From Batillaria attramentaria (taxonomy: Eukaryota > Mollusca > Gastropoda > Batillariidae), in NCBI GenBank assembly GCA_018292915.2, contig JACVVK020000018.1, forward strand, positions 1,652,001 to 1,716,000: 64,000 nt of DNA. Reading direction: 5' to 3'. The position numbers and the translations under genes are program-made. Shown piece after piece: positions 1 through 19,385 of the stretch (the stretch's first letter is position 1; every line of letters begins with the position of its first letter). The notes under the pieces are model-generated. The model saw only the letters and a list, made by a program, of their open reading frames with translations, was not told the DNA's origin and made no database searches.

Positions 1-109
1 AGTAAACACACGCGGCTGACGCAGATACAGCGTAATTTTTTTTCCCCTGACAACTTTACAAATCACGGTGACTTAAATTGTGCTAGCGTCTACCTGCATC
101 TAAATTCAG

Positions 110-165
<56 letters not shown>

Positions 166-427
166 TGTCACTCATACGGCGGCAGGTACGTTCATCGGCA
201 CTTGTTCCAGTTCACATACTGTTGGGGGGAAATCTGTAGGTATGTACAGAACTCTTTTCTTAAAAATCAAGAGGTTTGCATGCAGTGTAAACAAACAGCA
301 GTAAACACACGTGGCAGGCGCAGACATCAGGTTTTGGTGTTGTTTTTGTTGTTTTGTTGGCGGTGGTGTTTTTTTTTAAACTTTACAAATAACGTTGACT
401 TGAACTGTGCTAGCGGCACGTTGCACT

Positions 428-480
<53 letters not shown>
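1..480. repeat. Direct duplication ending in (CA)n
   Basis: AGTAAACACACG...CTTTACAAAT...GTGCTAGCG...(CA)n occurs at 1-161 and again at 299-477. Confidence 0.65.
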
Positions 481-2029
481 AGAGAACAAAATCATCCGGC
501 TGAACTTCATTCTAACCATTGTAAAACCATATCACAACATAGAATCTGCTGGATCGTCGGTCGCAGATATGATTAATGCTGAGTTAGCAGGAAGTATTCA
601 GCGGATGCGTCCATCTTTGGATCTCTCGCACATTCGATCTTTCTGTGTTCCGTACTAGTTTTACTTGAACACATCGAACGAAATGCACTGCGTAGCCTAC
701 GTACAGCAGTGAAAGCCAAACTAGATCTTTCGTTCGTCCTCCGGAACTTTGAGAGTACTGTCTTATGTTTTCCATAGGCCTTAAACACATGCGAAATATA
801 TGGGGGGAGACCACCTGTCAGTCGCTGACATCTTCGTTTTTGTTTATTTTGTTAAAATGTTTTACGGCGGCTAGTGTAGGGTTGGGTCAAACAAACAGAC
901 TTTTTACAAGCATGCGGATTCTATACTAAATTTACGCCAGTCACACGTCGTGGATGCGGCGATTTTGGTTTTCACGTGTGATGCTATGTGTTATGTTTGG
1001 GAGAAAACATAATCTTGGCTCCAACTTCGATACCGATCTTGGCTCCAACTTCGATATCGTAGGCATACCTACCTCTATTTTTCAAGGGGGAAATCTACAG
1101 AAAGGTTTTCCCGTTCCTGGTGTTCGCTTCGCTTCGAATTTTTGCGTGGTTTCTGGCTTTCTGCCATACTGCCATTACTGCGTAGATCTGCGGGATGCGC
1201 GCTAATGCGCGCAGACAACTCTTACGCGTTGTCCCTCAAAGGGAGGTAAGTGAACTATCTTTATGTTTCCAAGATCTTTGCATTATGCTTCTGAGTGTGA
1301 GTCAGTGGCAAAAACGAAACCCACTGAAATTCCCGCTTTCCACATGTCAAGTTGTAGAGATCGCGAAAAGATACTGCATTTCGATGCAAAATAATTTCTA
1401 GACCATCCCAGAACATGCTGGTGCAGTAACGTCAGTAGATTACGTCACCTTGGAAAGATATCGAACCTTCCAGTAAGTTGAGAAATGTTCTAGATCTGAC
1501 CTGTTCAGTACGTAAGTAGCCCTGCACAGCGTTCTGGGTTCTTCTTCTTTCATGAATTTGTTCTCCGTGCATATTCTGTTTATAAAGTATTGGAGTTGTA
1601 TTCTGTTGTATCCCGTGTCTTCTCTGCGATTGCACGAAGATGGCGACATAGTAGAAGTAAAATACACCACGTCTCCAAACAGGAATTCGGAAAGAAAGTG
1701 GCGAGACACCCCCAAGAAAAAACAGCATCACGTCAATCAAACATGACGCACTTACTTTACGTCAGTGCGCGTGCGTCTCTTCTTCGATGTTTGTGAGGCG
1801 TGTGGCTTGTAGAGGAAATGTGCTGTGAGTACAAATTTTCGGGTCAACTGACGATAACGGCTGCAGTGAATTTTTCTAATTTTTTTGTATATTTTTTTAT
1901 GGCACCCCAGGCTCATTATCTATGTATAGTAGGAGCGATTTTGAGATCTAAAGTGTGTTCACCAGCACTTTCATCAGGTACGGCTTACGCAAAAAATATA
2001 AAAGCGACAACCTCCAAAATTCACTTAGT
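481..2029. other. No gene recognised
   Basis: Only short open frames without family features. Presumed intron or flank of K3. Confidence 0.4.
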
Positions 2030-2555
2030 TGAGAGTCCGTATTCATGCTATGTATGTCCAAAATATGGAGTGGTTTAGGTAAATATTACGCCTTTAAACG
2101 CCAGAAAGCCACTTTTTCTGAAAAGGGCGATAACTCGCAAATCATGTGTGCAATCGTACCTGGATCGGGCCTTCTATTCAACAATCTTGATTCATTTAGA
2201 AACCCCAAATTTGAAATCGATCGGTTCAGTATTTTCGGAGAAATAGGCATCTGAACTGGGTTCACATGCAATGTCAACTCAGGCTCGGTTTACATGAAAA
2301 CTATAAGAGCGACCATTTTCTAGTAGTGACTCTGTTCAGAGTCCGTATTCAAGCTATCTACTGCCAAAAAATTGAGTGATTTAAATAAATATTACGCCTG
2401 TACACGAAAGACAACCAACTTGTCTCAAAAGGGCGATAACTCCCAAATCACTTAAGCAATCATCACACGCTTGAATCGTCTAATGTAACATTTTGATATA
2501 TTTGGATACCCCAAATTTGAAGCCATTCGGTTAAGTATTTTCGAAGAAACGGGCC
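2030..2555. repeat. Direct duplication of about 300 bp downstream of K3 exon 2
   Basis: AGAGTCCGTATTCA, AAATATTACGCCT, AAAAGGGCGATAACTC and ACCCCAAATTTGAA recur in the same order about 307 bp apart. No coding potential recognised. Confidence 0.7.
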
Positions 2556-2563
2556 CGGACACA

Positions 2564-2599
<36 letters not shown>

Positions 2600-2873
2600 C
2601 CACACAGACGGCACTCAGTGAGGAGGAGAAGTGCGTTCGGCGCCCTATACATGCCAGCATCGATGACGTACGTTTTCTTACGTCATTGTCAGAGTTACAC
2701 TTGCATAATCGTCTCTGCGGGAGATCGGCAGTGACGTGCGTTTGTACCACAGATGCTTGCCCATGAACGTGGAAAATTTAGCCCGTCCTATGATGTTGTT
2801 TCCATTACTATGGAAACAACATAAAAATGGCAGTATTTGCCCATTTAAGATCTTAAAGACAGCACATTTCCAA

Positions 2874-2928
<55 letters not shown>

Positions 2929-3006
2929 GGGGAGGGGAGATGTAGCATAATACTTTGCTATTAACTAAAATGACTATACATGAAATACACAGTACTTCTG
3001 TCAGAC

Positions 3007-3196
3007 CTATAGTGGTAACGACAGTGAAAGAATAGAGAAGTGCTCCCGTGAATGTCCACAAGGAGCGTCCGTTGTGGTCAAACCCTCTTCTTGCTTCAGT
3101 GGACAGCTCGTCAGTCATGCTCTTGAGAATCGAAAGAGCCTTTCCTTCGAACGTGGTCGAGTCTGAACCCATGGACGTGCAAGAATTTGTCAGTTG
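3007..3196 (-). CDS. K3 exon 2: cap and pore loop 1
   Basis: Acceptor CTTTTTTGACAG|CAA CTG, donor ATAG|GTCTGA. 63 codons plus one base, the same phases as all other P1 exons in the array. Confidence 0.9.
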
Positions 3197-6150
3197 CTGT
3201 CAAAAAAGGAGGAAAGTAAAATTGGATCGAAAGGCAAAACATACGAAGTCATGTCCGGTGAGAAGAAAATGCCACCAAACTGTCAAAAGGGTCGAATCCG
3301 GAGGGTGGTGTGGGTGTTTGGGGGTTTTAACGTCCTTTTCCACCATGGGTGGGTGATATCAAAGACGGGGCAACGAGAAAAAGGCCAGCATAAATATTCG
3401 GCCCCAGTCAGGATTCGAACTCACGACCCGAGCATTGAGAGTCCAACGCTCTACCATTCGGCTATCCCGGCTCCCGATCGAATCCGGAGAGAATGGGTAC
3501 AAAGGGTGCAAGGGTAGGACGCAGCGGCAAGCGGGTTCTTGGGCTTCAAATGGCATCGCGTTTGGTCGCATTCTGGCTGTTTGGTTTCTTTGTGTAATGC
3601 TTTGTTTGTTTGTTTTTCTCCCTCATATGTTTGTTCTGCGACCAGATTCTGATATACAGCATCGTCTCCGTTGGCTGCCGAGCTACCACTGACCGCAGAA
3701 CAGAATCTTAATGCCCGCGGACGGACTAGAAGTAACCATTAACGCTGATCGGTATGTTTCGGTATATCGGCTAAAAGGTCCCCACGCTCAGTTGCATGCA
3801 CTCCTTAGCATCATTGTCCACTGGGCCACCAGGGATACTGTTACAAGTGGTGGCAGTCAGAGTCACTCAACAGGTTTGTTGTCCATTCAGCTCATGCAGT
3901 GTAAAGTGCGTACGTTGGGGGGGGGGGGGGGGGGGGCGTCTCTATAGTCCTGCATGTCGATTGACCTACGGTCCTAAACTGACTCAGTCTCGTCAGTCCT
4001 ACGTATCACTCGTCCTACGTGTCGATAGTCCTACACTTTCGAGACTTCCTTCTGATTTTAACAGGAGCGACTATAGTCCTACTGGTGGCGATGGACACCG
4101 CTTGGCAGTCCTACGTTATTGTTCTGATTCTTTCCTTGTTCTTGGGTTCTTTATCGAATCATTGTATGAGCGCTTTCTGTCTGTCTGTCTGTCTGTTGCC
4201 CACAGGCCCGTAGCCACGCCCTTTGGTAACCCGTGGTAACCCATCTGTTCTTTTTATGTCTTTGTCAAGCATCGACACAGATATACAGAAGAGAGACGTT
4301 CTGGCAGGGAACCCTCGAACAGTGGGACAGACAGTTCCACACGTGTGATACTGATTTGTCTGCTGGAGTATTCGAATCCCGGCTGGGGCCAAATATTTGT
4401 ACTGGCCTCTTTCTCGTTGCCCCGTCTTTGATATCACCCTTGCGTGGTGGAAAAGGGTTTTTAACTCCCAAGCACCCACCCACCCCACCCTGCCGGAGTA
4501 TTGGTGCACTGTGGCTGTCTGCACTGACATGTCAATCAGAATCTTGCCAAATGTCAATCATAAACTACAAAAGGAAAAGGAATCGTGTTACGCGCAGCAT
4601 ACCTTTGCTCTGAGTTGCTGAATCTTTGAAATGGAGTTTATATCGTTCGACCATTCGTATCCTATGAACATAAAGGCTCCAAGAACGCAGTAGAACGCGA
4701 CAAAGACAGTAAGACCAAACGTTGATGCGAGGAAGATCAGGAACTTCTGACAACAAACACGCAATTTCTCATAAGTTGTCTGGGTTTCCGGTTCCATCCA
4801 GACTATAGACTGCGCCCTCTTGAACATATTCTGAGTGGGCGCGTTTGTATTGACGTCACACCTGACATCACCAGCACTCTTCTCTCTGTCTGACGGGAAG
4901 CCATATTTAGCCAGGGTGGTGAGCGGAATGAGCTCACGTGACCACATGGTATCTGATGGTATGACGTCCATGCGTCCGTCCAAGATTTCAGAGACGTCAC
5001 AGTACATGTAGCAATAATGCCCTCTCCGGTCTTTCCTGAAGTCATAGAAATCAGTGCTCCAGTCTCTCCTGTAGTTATACACGTCTCTGTTCCAACACCT
5101 GCGGACGTTTCTTCTCCTTCGGCCGACATCCGCTACACTTCCACAAGTTTGTCTGGTGGTGTCAAACAGCTTACCATTCCTCCACACGTAGATTTCAACA
5201 TCATCATGTGCACCTCTGTTTCCACTGCTGACAGTAATTCTCCTGCCCCTGCCGCCACCATCGTCCACGTTTATGCCTTCGTTGTCATCTCCAGCATACT
5301 TGCGTTTACCACGGCTCTCACTGCTCTTGCCTTTGGTGCAACCACTAGTTCCATCATCTGAATTACCATCTTTAGTACCATCGCCCCTTTCCCTGTCTGT
5401 ATCCATGTCCATGTTATCCGTTCTACTGCCACCGTCAGCATTTCTCGTATCCCTGCATTCTTTGTCATCACACAGGGCTCGCTCTTTCATGTCATACGGT
5501 GCATTTCTGTCCTCACTACGACCATCTGCATACATCTCCTTCGTACTGTTTTGTGTTCCTCTTTCTCTACTGCCGCCAGTCATACTTCCGTCTACACTTT
5601 CACTGGTCGATTCACCATCAGTCTCCCAGTCTTTACTGAGACACATAACAGCTCTGTCTTTACTGCCACCAGTCGCTTCTCTGTCTTCACCACCACCATT
5701 AGCAGCCCTGTCTTTGCTGGCGCCAGTCGCACTTTGGTCCTGACTGCCACCGTTAGCACCCCTGTCTTTACTGCGAGCATTAGCAGCCCTGCCACCGCCC
5801 ACAGCCCTGTCTTTACTGACACAATTAACAGCCCAAACTTTACTGCCACATGTCGAACCCACGTCTCCCCAACGGCCATCCACAGTCCCGTACGTGGAAC
5901 CATCGTCTGTCGCAATCCTCTTATGATGGCCGCCCTCCTCCATTTTCCTGTGAGTGTCGTCCTTCGCATTTCTGACTTTGCTGCAACCATCCTCTTCTCG
6001 GCCTTCAGTACCGTCTCCCGCGCACTTGTCTTGAGTACCTCCATCTTCGTTTTCGCCAGGACTACTGCCATCAGCATCCCCTTCCTTTCCGACGCCTGTA
6101 CTTTCTATTACAGCGAATGCCACATCGGGCGGACTTGACATTGAACTCAT
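3007..6150 (-). CDS. K3: K2P potassium channel, first two exons only (3' end outside window)
   Basis: Exons 6150-4603 (516 codons, donor AAAG|GTATGC, phase 0) and 3196-3007 (190 nt, phase 1 out). The N-terminus is unusually long for a K2P (about 469 residues before TM1). It is Asp/Gly/Ser/Lys-rich with a 9-residue repeat (about 103-180), then an Arg/Tyr/Asp-rich stretch, NTNA (434-437), a short spacer and TM1 (about 470-498, containing STFGLTVFVAFYCVLGAFMF). Exon 2 gives the cap and SLWTFTGALLYSFTVVTTIG. No exon starting with the expected GT TAT/TAC GG (rest of GYG) was found between 3006 and 1, so TM2, TM3, P2 and TM4 are presumed to lie beyond the window. The ATG at 6150 has an AACAATGA context; the frame stays open to an upstream ATG at 6513 through a His/Pro-rich stretch I regard as non-coding. 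Confidence 0.82.
3305..3476 (-). mobile_element. SINE-A, tRNA-headed (K3 intron 1)
   Basis: The minus strand reads GGGAGCCGGGATAGCCGAAT, box A TAGCCGAATGGTAGAGCG, box B GTTCGAATCC, then CTTTTTCTCGTTGCCCCGTC and GGACGTTAAAACCCCCAAAC. Confidence 0.82.
3940..4130. repeat. Related TAGTCCTAC repeat in K3 intron 1
   Basis: Several irregular copies of GTCGATAGTCCTAC including CTCGTCAGTCCTACGTAT, which also occurs at about 28152. Preceded by a G20 run at 3917-3936. Confidence 0.65.
4360..4495 (+). mobile_element. SINE-A, 5'-degenerate copy
   Basis: TTCGAATCCCGGCTGGGGCC, CTTTCTCGTTGCCCCGTCTT and the (CACC)n-type tail are present. Confidence 0.78.
4603..6150 (-). CDS. K3 exon 1: long repetitive N-terminus and TM1
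   Basis: The open frame is conserved in layout with K1 exon 1 and K2 exon 1: low-complexity hydrophilic region, D-V-N-T-N-A, TM1, then a phase-0 donor 16-20 residues after TM1. This shared layout supports coding despite the repetitive composition. Confidence 0.85.
5611..5844 (-). repeat. 9-residue (27-bp) coding repeat in K3 N-terminus
   Basis: Imperfect units of the type S-K-D-R-A-x-N-G-G (residues about 103-180): SKDRGANGG, SQDQSATGA, SKDRAANGG, GEDREATGG and relatives. Charged and disordered by composition. Confidence 0.75.
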
Positions 6151-6962
6151 TGTTCTCAACGCTGACCGGTGAAGCTGGTTCTGGCTCGCTTCACTTTGAA
6201 CAAACGCTGTGGAGGGAAAGACCAGACAAAGAAATGAAAACGGATTGCTAGAGACGGTAGAAGCTACAAACACAGTTACAAACACACAGAACAGTAAGGC
6301 TTTGGCGTTCCCTTTCTTGTGCACTGATATGGTTTCAAGATTACGCAATACTTCTAACACGCCAGGGGAGGTTGGAGGAGGGTGGGAGTAGTGACGGGGT
6401 GGATGGTGGTTGTGATGGTGGTGGTGGTGGTGGTGTGTGTGTGTGCGTGTGGATGGGGGAGGTTTTGAGGATGAAAAAACAAACAAACAAACAAACAACA
6501 ACAGCAGCTGCATTTACGGCTGGAACACCAAAAGATCAACATTGTTTTGGAAGAACAAACAGACCAAAATCATTGAATTTCTACAGATATAACCATTAAT
6601 AACGACTCAACAGACTTCTGCTTTATTTGGCCGTGTTCTTACAGCTGAAAATCGTGTTGAGCTGTTTTATTACCTATTACAGTTTGACAGTTAACTAACC
6701 TTTGCAACGATGATGCAAGTAGCACCCAAACAGGCTGACTTGCACATGCAGCAAAACGATTTCACAAGACAAAGAGACGAAGGCCAGCCTAGATTACTCC
6801 ATTTGGCGTAGAAGCTACGACACAATACTAACGCCAAAAGCATCATAGTTGTGATGTAATCGCGGCGTAGTTTCGTGAGGGGCGTCACAAATATGACGCA
6901 AAAAGGCTTGCCATGAAAATGACGTCAAAATCTCTTTGGCGATCTTTGGTCCTGTCAAGTTT

Positions 6963-7010
<48 letters not shown>

Positions 7011-7375
7011 CCAAACCACAGCTCCTGCTGAGTTTTCTTCCTCCGACGCAGACAGATGACTGATCGAGCCACTCTCCGTCGCAAAACATACTATACACAG
7101 GGTTACCACAAATTATCCATTTATAGCCGGCTATGCCCGGGAGTAAGTCTTTGCACACATTTGAGGCAATAAAGAAGTCGCCGAACAGAACAAAGGAGTT
7201 ATATCCCGTTGATCATATCCCTCGACGATAAGGTGATTAGTGTGAGTGCTTTTAAACACGATTTTCCGAGATTTGTTTGTTTTCTCCAGATCGTTGCCAG
7301 TAAGTAGAGCCACCAACTCTGATCGCAATGTGAGAACTTTAAATTAGGCCTGTCTGTTTGTTTTATTCATTTTTG

Positions 7376-7415
<40 letters not shown>

Positions 7416-7435
7416 TGTGTGTGTGTGTGTGTGTA
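6963..7435. repeat. Two (GT)n microsatellites between K2 and K3
   Basis: GT tracts at 6965-7008 and 7377-7434; a CAGA tract follows at 7546-7581. The rest of 6151-8736 holds no recognisable gene. Confidence 0.95.
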
Positions 7436-8020
7436 GTATTTTTTTCATGAAAATATTTATTGTACGCGGGACAGAAAGGCAATTTTTCTTTTAAGGGATC
7501 AATAAAGTATTCTGTATTCTGTAATGGCGACCAACGACACAGACAGACAGGCAAACAGACAGACAGACAGACAGACAGACACTGTTCATTTCTATATTTA
7601 GACGAGAGACCGTCTACACCTTTCTCATTTTCCAAATCTGAAAGGAAACGCTGTGGGCAAAAGAAACGTTTCGCCTGCTGCTGAAGGTTATGTGCTTGAT
7701 TACAAGCGAGCACAACATCAGCAACAACATCAACAACATTCACAGTATCCACGACATCCACAACATCCACGACAACAACCACGCCAGTGGTCTCAGCACA
7801 CACAAGATCACATGACGATATCACATCATATGATGATATGCTTTTCATGTTATACAAAAGTAGAAATATGCACAAGATATTCGTACAAGATTAACCGTAC
7901 AATGCTAAATATCGATATGAAAATGAAACTGGAGTGGTCGTTTGGTTAAAACAAAAAGAAGTTCGTTCTCTTAAGGACGACTAGGAGCATAGAAGTTACC
8001 TTTAGAAGCGTAGAAGTTAC

Positions 8021-8440
<420 letters not shown>

Positions 8441-8736
8441 TTAATGAACGGTTGCCGACAATAATGGTGTCTAAATACAGCAGTTCAATGATCTCCAGCC
8501 TCACACTTAATTTTACGTACCTCAAACGGTTTGTTTTCAAGGAATCGAATTATCAAGGAATCAATGTTTTTTGTTTTTCTTTTCACTCAGAACACAACTT
8601 TCACCCGTAGATGACACACAGTACATGGTGTTGCCAGATGCCTATACTACTTTCAAAACTACTCTTGTCAAAATCTGCTTATGGGCTGTCAAAGGGACGA
8701 ACAACCTAAAGTGTTAACAGGCTTGGCTTTGGGTTT

Positions 8737-15351
<6,615 letters not shown>

Positions 15352-16495
15352 CACCAAGAGTGTCCTGTCTTGTCAGGGTAGACCTACAGCTGCATACACA
15401 TTTGAACAGTTACATATGTCATGTAACTGGCGAGTAAATGTTACTGTCCCCCACCTCCCTCCCCCCCCCCCCCAAACACACACACAGAGTCATCACCAAG
15501 GATCTGGACATATTGGTCACAATGCCTCCAGACTCCGGCGAGTGATATCTTACAGCTAACCGCGTGGCCACACTATTTCTGTGCTTTTCACGTGACCAGC
15601 TGCCTTTTGCCTCCACCTCATCCACTTTTTTTTTTAATCTTCAGAAAATCGTCAGATGTCAAATAAATGCATAAAATGCTAAGTCATACAAAGTCAAAGA
15701 AACCCTTTTTTTAATCTTGTGCTAAGAAAATAGAAAATCGATAGCCTCAGGATTTTCAGACCGTGGGAAATCTTGAGTGGTCGTCTCCCTTGCTACACGT
15801 AATCGAGACCGCAGACGCGTTTATTTGTGATTGGCTGAGGAGAAGCAGCCGATTCACAGCCGGACATATACACATGAAGTATGAAAAAAAACCCCAAAAA
15901 AACACGAAAAATTATAAGTATGCGCAAATGTTCTTCTTGGTGCCTTTTAGAGTCTCTGACTGTAATACCAGACAGCAACATGTGTAATTTTTCACCATTT
16001 TTAACAATAGAGGGATTTTCTCAGGAAAGGTATATTAAGGTTGCTCGCCTCTTTGACAATCTATGAGTCCATTTTAACAATAGTAGGTTCGGAGGTAGTC
16101 CAGGCATCTGGCAACACTATGTGCTACGTCTCTGTATCATCTACTGGTAAAACTGTGTTCTGAGTAAAAATAAAAAGAAATAATTTTCGATTCCTTGAAA
16201 ATGCACAAATTGTTAATATTGTAAGCAAACTGTTTCATCTACTCTCTGAAGATATGGACACCATAGTAGCTGGTTTTCTTTACCATAAAAATGAGGCTGG
16301 AGATTATTTTTCTGATTTGAACTGCTGTATTTAGACACTCTAATTGTCAGTAAGCGTACCTAAAAGTCTGGGTAAAGTCATCTATTATTTCTTTTCGCAA
16401 GAAAAAGGCCTAATTCATGTTTTTTCAATAACTTTTTTTTAACGTAATTTGGCATGTCGTCATCCCTTGTCATTGTTGTATTTTGTTCTACTATT

Positions 16496-16590
16496 CTCTA
16501 CTGTCAATGGCCTCTACTGTCAATGGCCTCTACTGTCAATGGCCTCTACTGTCAATGGCCTCTACTGTCAATGGCCTCTACTGTCATTGG
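16496..16590. repeat. 16-bp minisatellite, six copies
   Basis: Unit TACTGTCAATGGCCTC, nearly perfect. Confidence 0.95.
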
Positions 16591-17879
16591 TTCCTCTCAA
16601 TGCCAGTCCGCTGTGCGGCTTGTCGTGAAATGCGAACGCACGGTCGGAAAATTGGCCTTAGATAGATTGACAACTACAATCTTTCAGTTTATGATTGTTA
16701 TCCTAAGTAAAATCGTCTTGCAACATGTAAATGTAATTTATTTTGATTGCTGCATTTAGTCAGGTTAGAGTCAGGGTGTTCACGGAGGCGCAGATTGTAA
16801 TACAAAGGGACATACAACCTGAAACTCTATCAACTTACCGTTTACAACGACGAGATGAGTAAGCCTGCCTTCGATATTCCAGCGAGCGATCCGACTGTGC
16901 TTGCAAACAGCTGTCTTTAAAAAAACCGAGGTAGCAACAACACACAAACGGCCCAAGTCGGTTGAGCTGGCACTTCGCCGAAAAATCCTTATCTTTCAGC
17001 TGTAGCAATTGATGTTGCAACTGTCTTGCAACCTCTAGATATACCAGGTCGTCGCAAGAGAAACGACGAATCTCAGCGACCTGTAGAACACTGGATATAA
17101 TGCAATATCGAAAGCACAAAAATCACACCAGAAAGTCGCACAACAGGCCCATAGGTGTAGCTCAAATATGGAGCCTAACGCATGCGATAGGAAAAAAAAT
17201 GCGTGTCAAGCTAAGTGACATACGAATCTTCAGTGTCTCTGAAAAGCGTCATATTACTTGCAACAAATGTTGTGACGTGGAGATACTGATATCCGGGAGA
17301 CGATGAAGGCGAGGGGGGCGGGGTGGGGGGGGTTGGGTTGGGTGGAGGTATTTATCGTGAAGTCAGGAATGAAACGTACAGCTTAAAAACTAATGATCAT
17401 GAGCGCATGGGTGGGTGGTTGTTTGAGGGTTTAACCCATTGCCGACCTTGACCGCGCGCCGTGGAATTCCCCAGTGACCCAGGCGCTGTGTCCGTGCATA
17501 ATCCTTGCCAACCGGGCGATCTTAGCAATTTTTCGATTTTTTTTTTTTGAAAGAGGTCTTCCTCATATGTCTCCTAATCGTGTTTAGTATGGTTTGAAAG
17601 ATAATTTCAAGCAAGTTTATGGAAAAATAATTTTGTTTGAAACAATTGGGCATAGCGGCCACAGTGAGAGCGGAGATAATACGGGCTGTGGTACCTCGGG
17701 AACCAAGCCAAATACAGCTCTTGGCTAAAGGTACGACCTCGACCTCTTAGCCACGTGACTGAGGGTAGGGTTGTGGGTGCTTGGTAACAGCGTCCTGACG
17801 CGTCAGCGCCTGGGGTCTATGTGTGTGGTTGGCAACGGTATGCAAGGGTTCTACACAAACGCTGTGTGAATAAAAAATA

Positions 17880-18275
17880 ATAATAATTATTATTATTGTA
17901 TAGGCGCTTTACCCAATTTCACGAATCCGCTCAAAGCGACGCGAACTGAACCCAACACGCAAGCTCACGTGAATCGCACGCATTCTCTCACACACTGGAC
18001 ATAAACACATTACAATCACGTGGTGCGAAGGGTCAGCTCTGCTGTTTAAATTTCGGAATTTAGAATTGCATTTATTTTTCAAATTTGGCGGGCTGAACAT
18101 TTCCAAAGCAGAGGGGGAGGAAGCCGGAGTACCCGGAGAGAACCCCCGACGATCGGCTCGAATGAACGGTGCCACATACGAAAAGTAAAAATTCTTTGCC
18201 CAGAGTGTGGCTCGAACCCCTGACCTCTCGCATTGGTGACAAGTCTCTTGACAACTAGACCACCGACCACCGTTG
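17880..18275 (-). mobile_element. SINE-V, near full length
   Basis: Minus strand: tRNA-like GGTGGTCTAGTTGTCAAGAG and GGGGTTCGAGCCACA, middle GTTCTCTCCGGGTACTCCGG, 3' end AAAGCGCCTATACAATAATA. About 395 bp. Confidence 0.82.
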
Positions 18276-18279
18276 CATG

Positions 18280-18455
18280 GTCGTGAAAAGGTTAACGGCC
18301 TTTTCCCCCCACATACGGGTGATATCAAAGACGCGGCAACGAGAAAAAGACCGGCACACACATTAGGACCCGTCCCGGATTCGGATTCGAACGCACTACC
18401 CGAGCAGTGAAAGTTGAACGCTTTGCCGCTCTACTATTCCGACTCCCAGAATCAG
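18280..18455 (-). mobile_element. SINE-A copy
   Basis: Same tail and tRNA-like head as 3305-3476, adjacent to a SINE-V copy. Confidence 0.75.
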
Positions 18456-19385
18456 GAGCGCAAGAGAACGCGTAGATCCTGATAGGTAAATGTAACAACA
18501 ACAACTGCAACAATACTAGCGACGACAACTAAAACCACAACACCAGAAAAACAACTTACAGCGGTGCTCTATACTTTTATTCCTTAAAAGGCAAAAAACG
18601 TTTTAAGTTATGCGTGCACAGAGTGTCGCTGGTGTAAATGTTGAAGCTAAAAGTACGCCATCAATATTATCAAAATTAGGTAACTAGTGTGAGACAGAAG
18701 CATGAATTTGTAGCAATAAAAAAAAAAAAGGAATAATAATAATAATAATGTGCTATTCGTGGTCTGTTTTACGCCGGCTGTTCATGCATACAAATCGTTT
18801 CTAGCAGTGAACACCACCAGCAGTATATGCGTGCTGTGTTGTTTACCGTCGTTGGACGGGTATTTTACGCAGCGGGCAAAGTACCGTTGATTTGCTCGCC
18901 TAACCATCATCCAAGAATTGGCGTTGATAATAATGCGAACTCAGCGTCTTGTGCTGGTTGCTTTGGTGCACTACTGACGTTAGTTCAGTCTGCGTCAGTT
19001 ATGCCAAGCCTGAATCTATTTCCTGTTTTGGTCACATGGGGAGCGTTTCCCTAACGATGCTTTGTTGTGGCTGTTCACTCACGCAGTCATGCAGCGTGCA
19101 CCGTCGCGAAACCCCTAATTCGCGGCCCCTTCCCTCCACCTACAGCTTTTAAGCAGAGTTTCTTAATGACTCTGTCAGCGGAGTCCATGCCATGTCCAGA
19201 ATCAGAGCTGGGTAACTCACTAACTGTAAGAGATTGTCTGCCGTCAGAGTGCCTGAAAACGCCGGGAGCTTACTATATCACAAACATGCAGGTTAAAAGT
19301 CTGCACCACGCCGTCCTTATTACTCAGGCACTTTAGCTGCCTTCTAACACCCCTTACTCATGTTTTTCTCTCCTCGTGTTCAAGA

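Larger units (their letters stand above)
15352..19385. other. Intergenic region between K1 and K2
   Basis: Holds the 16-bp minisatellite, a SINE-V and a SINE-A. Nothing coding was recognised; open frames are short and featureless. A candidate AATAAA for K1 lies at about 18574 on the minus strand. Confidence 0.55.

Noticed and set aside
1..2700. Remaining exons of K3
   Set aside because: I looked on the minus strand for CAG followed by GT TA(T/C) GG and for TM2/GFGD coding and found none, so the gene is left partial.
5017..6138. Plus-strand open frames of 100-195 codons
   Set aside because: Antisense shadows of the low-complexity K3 exon 1, Ser/Thr/Pro-rich with no family features.
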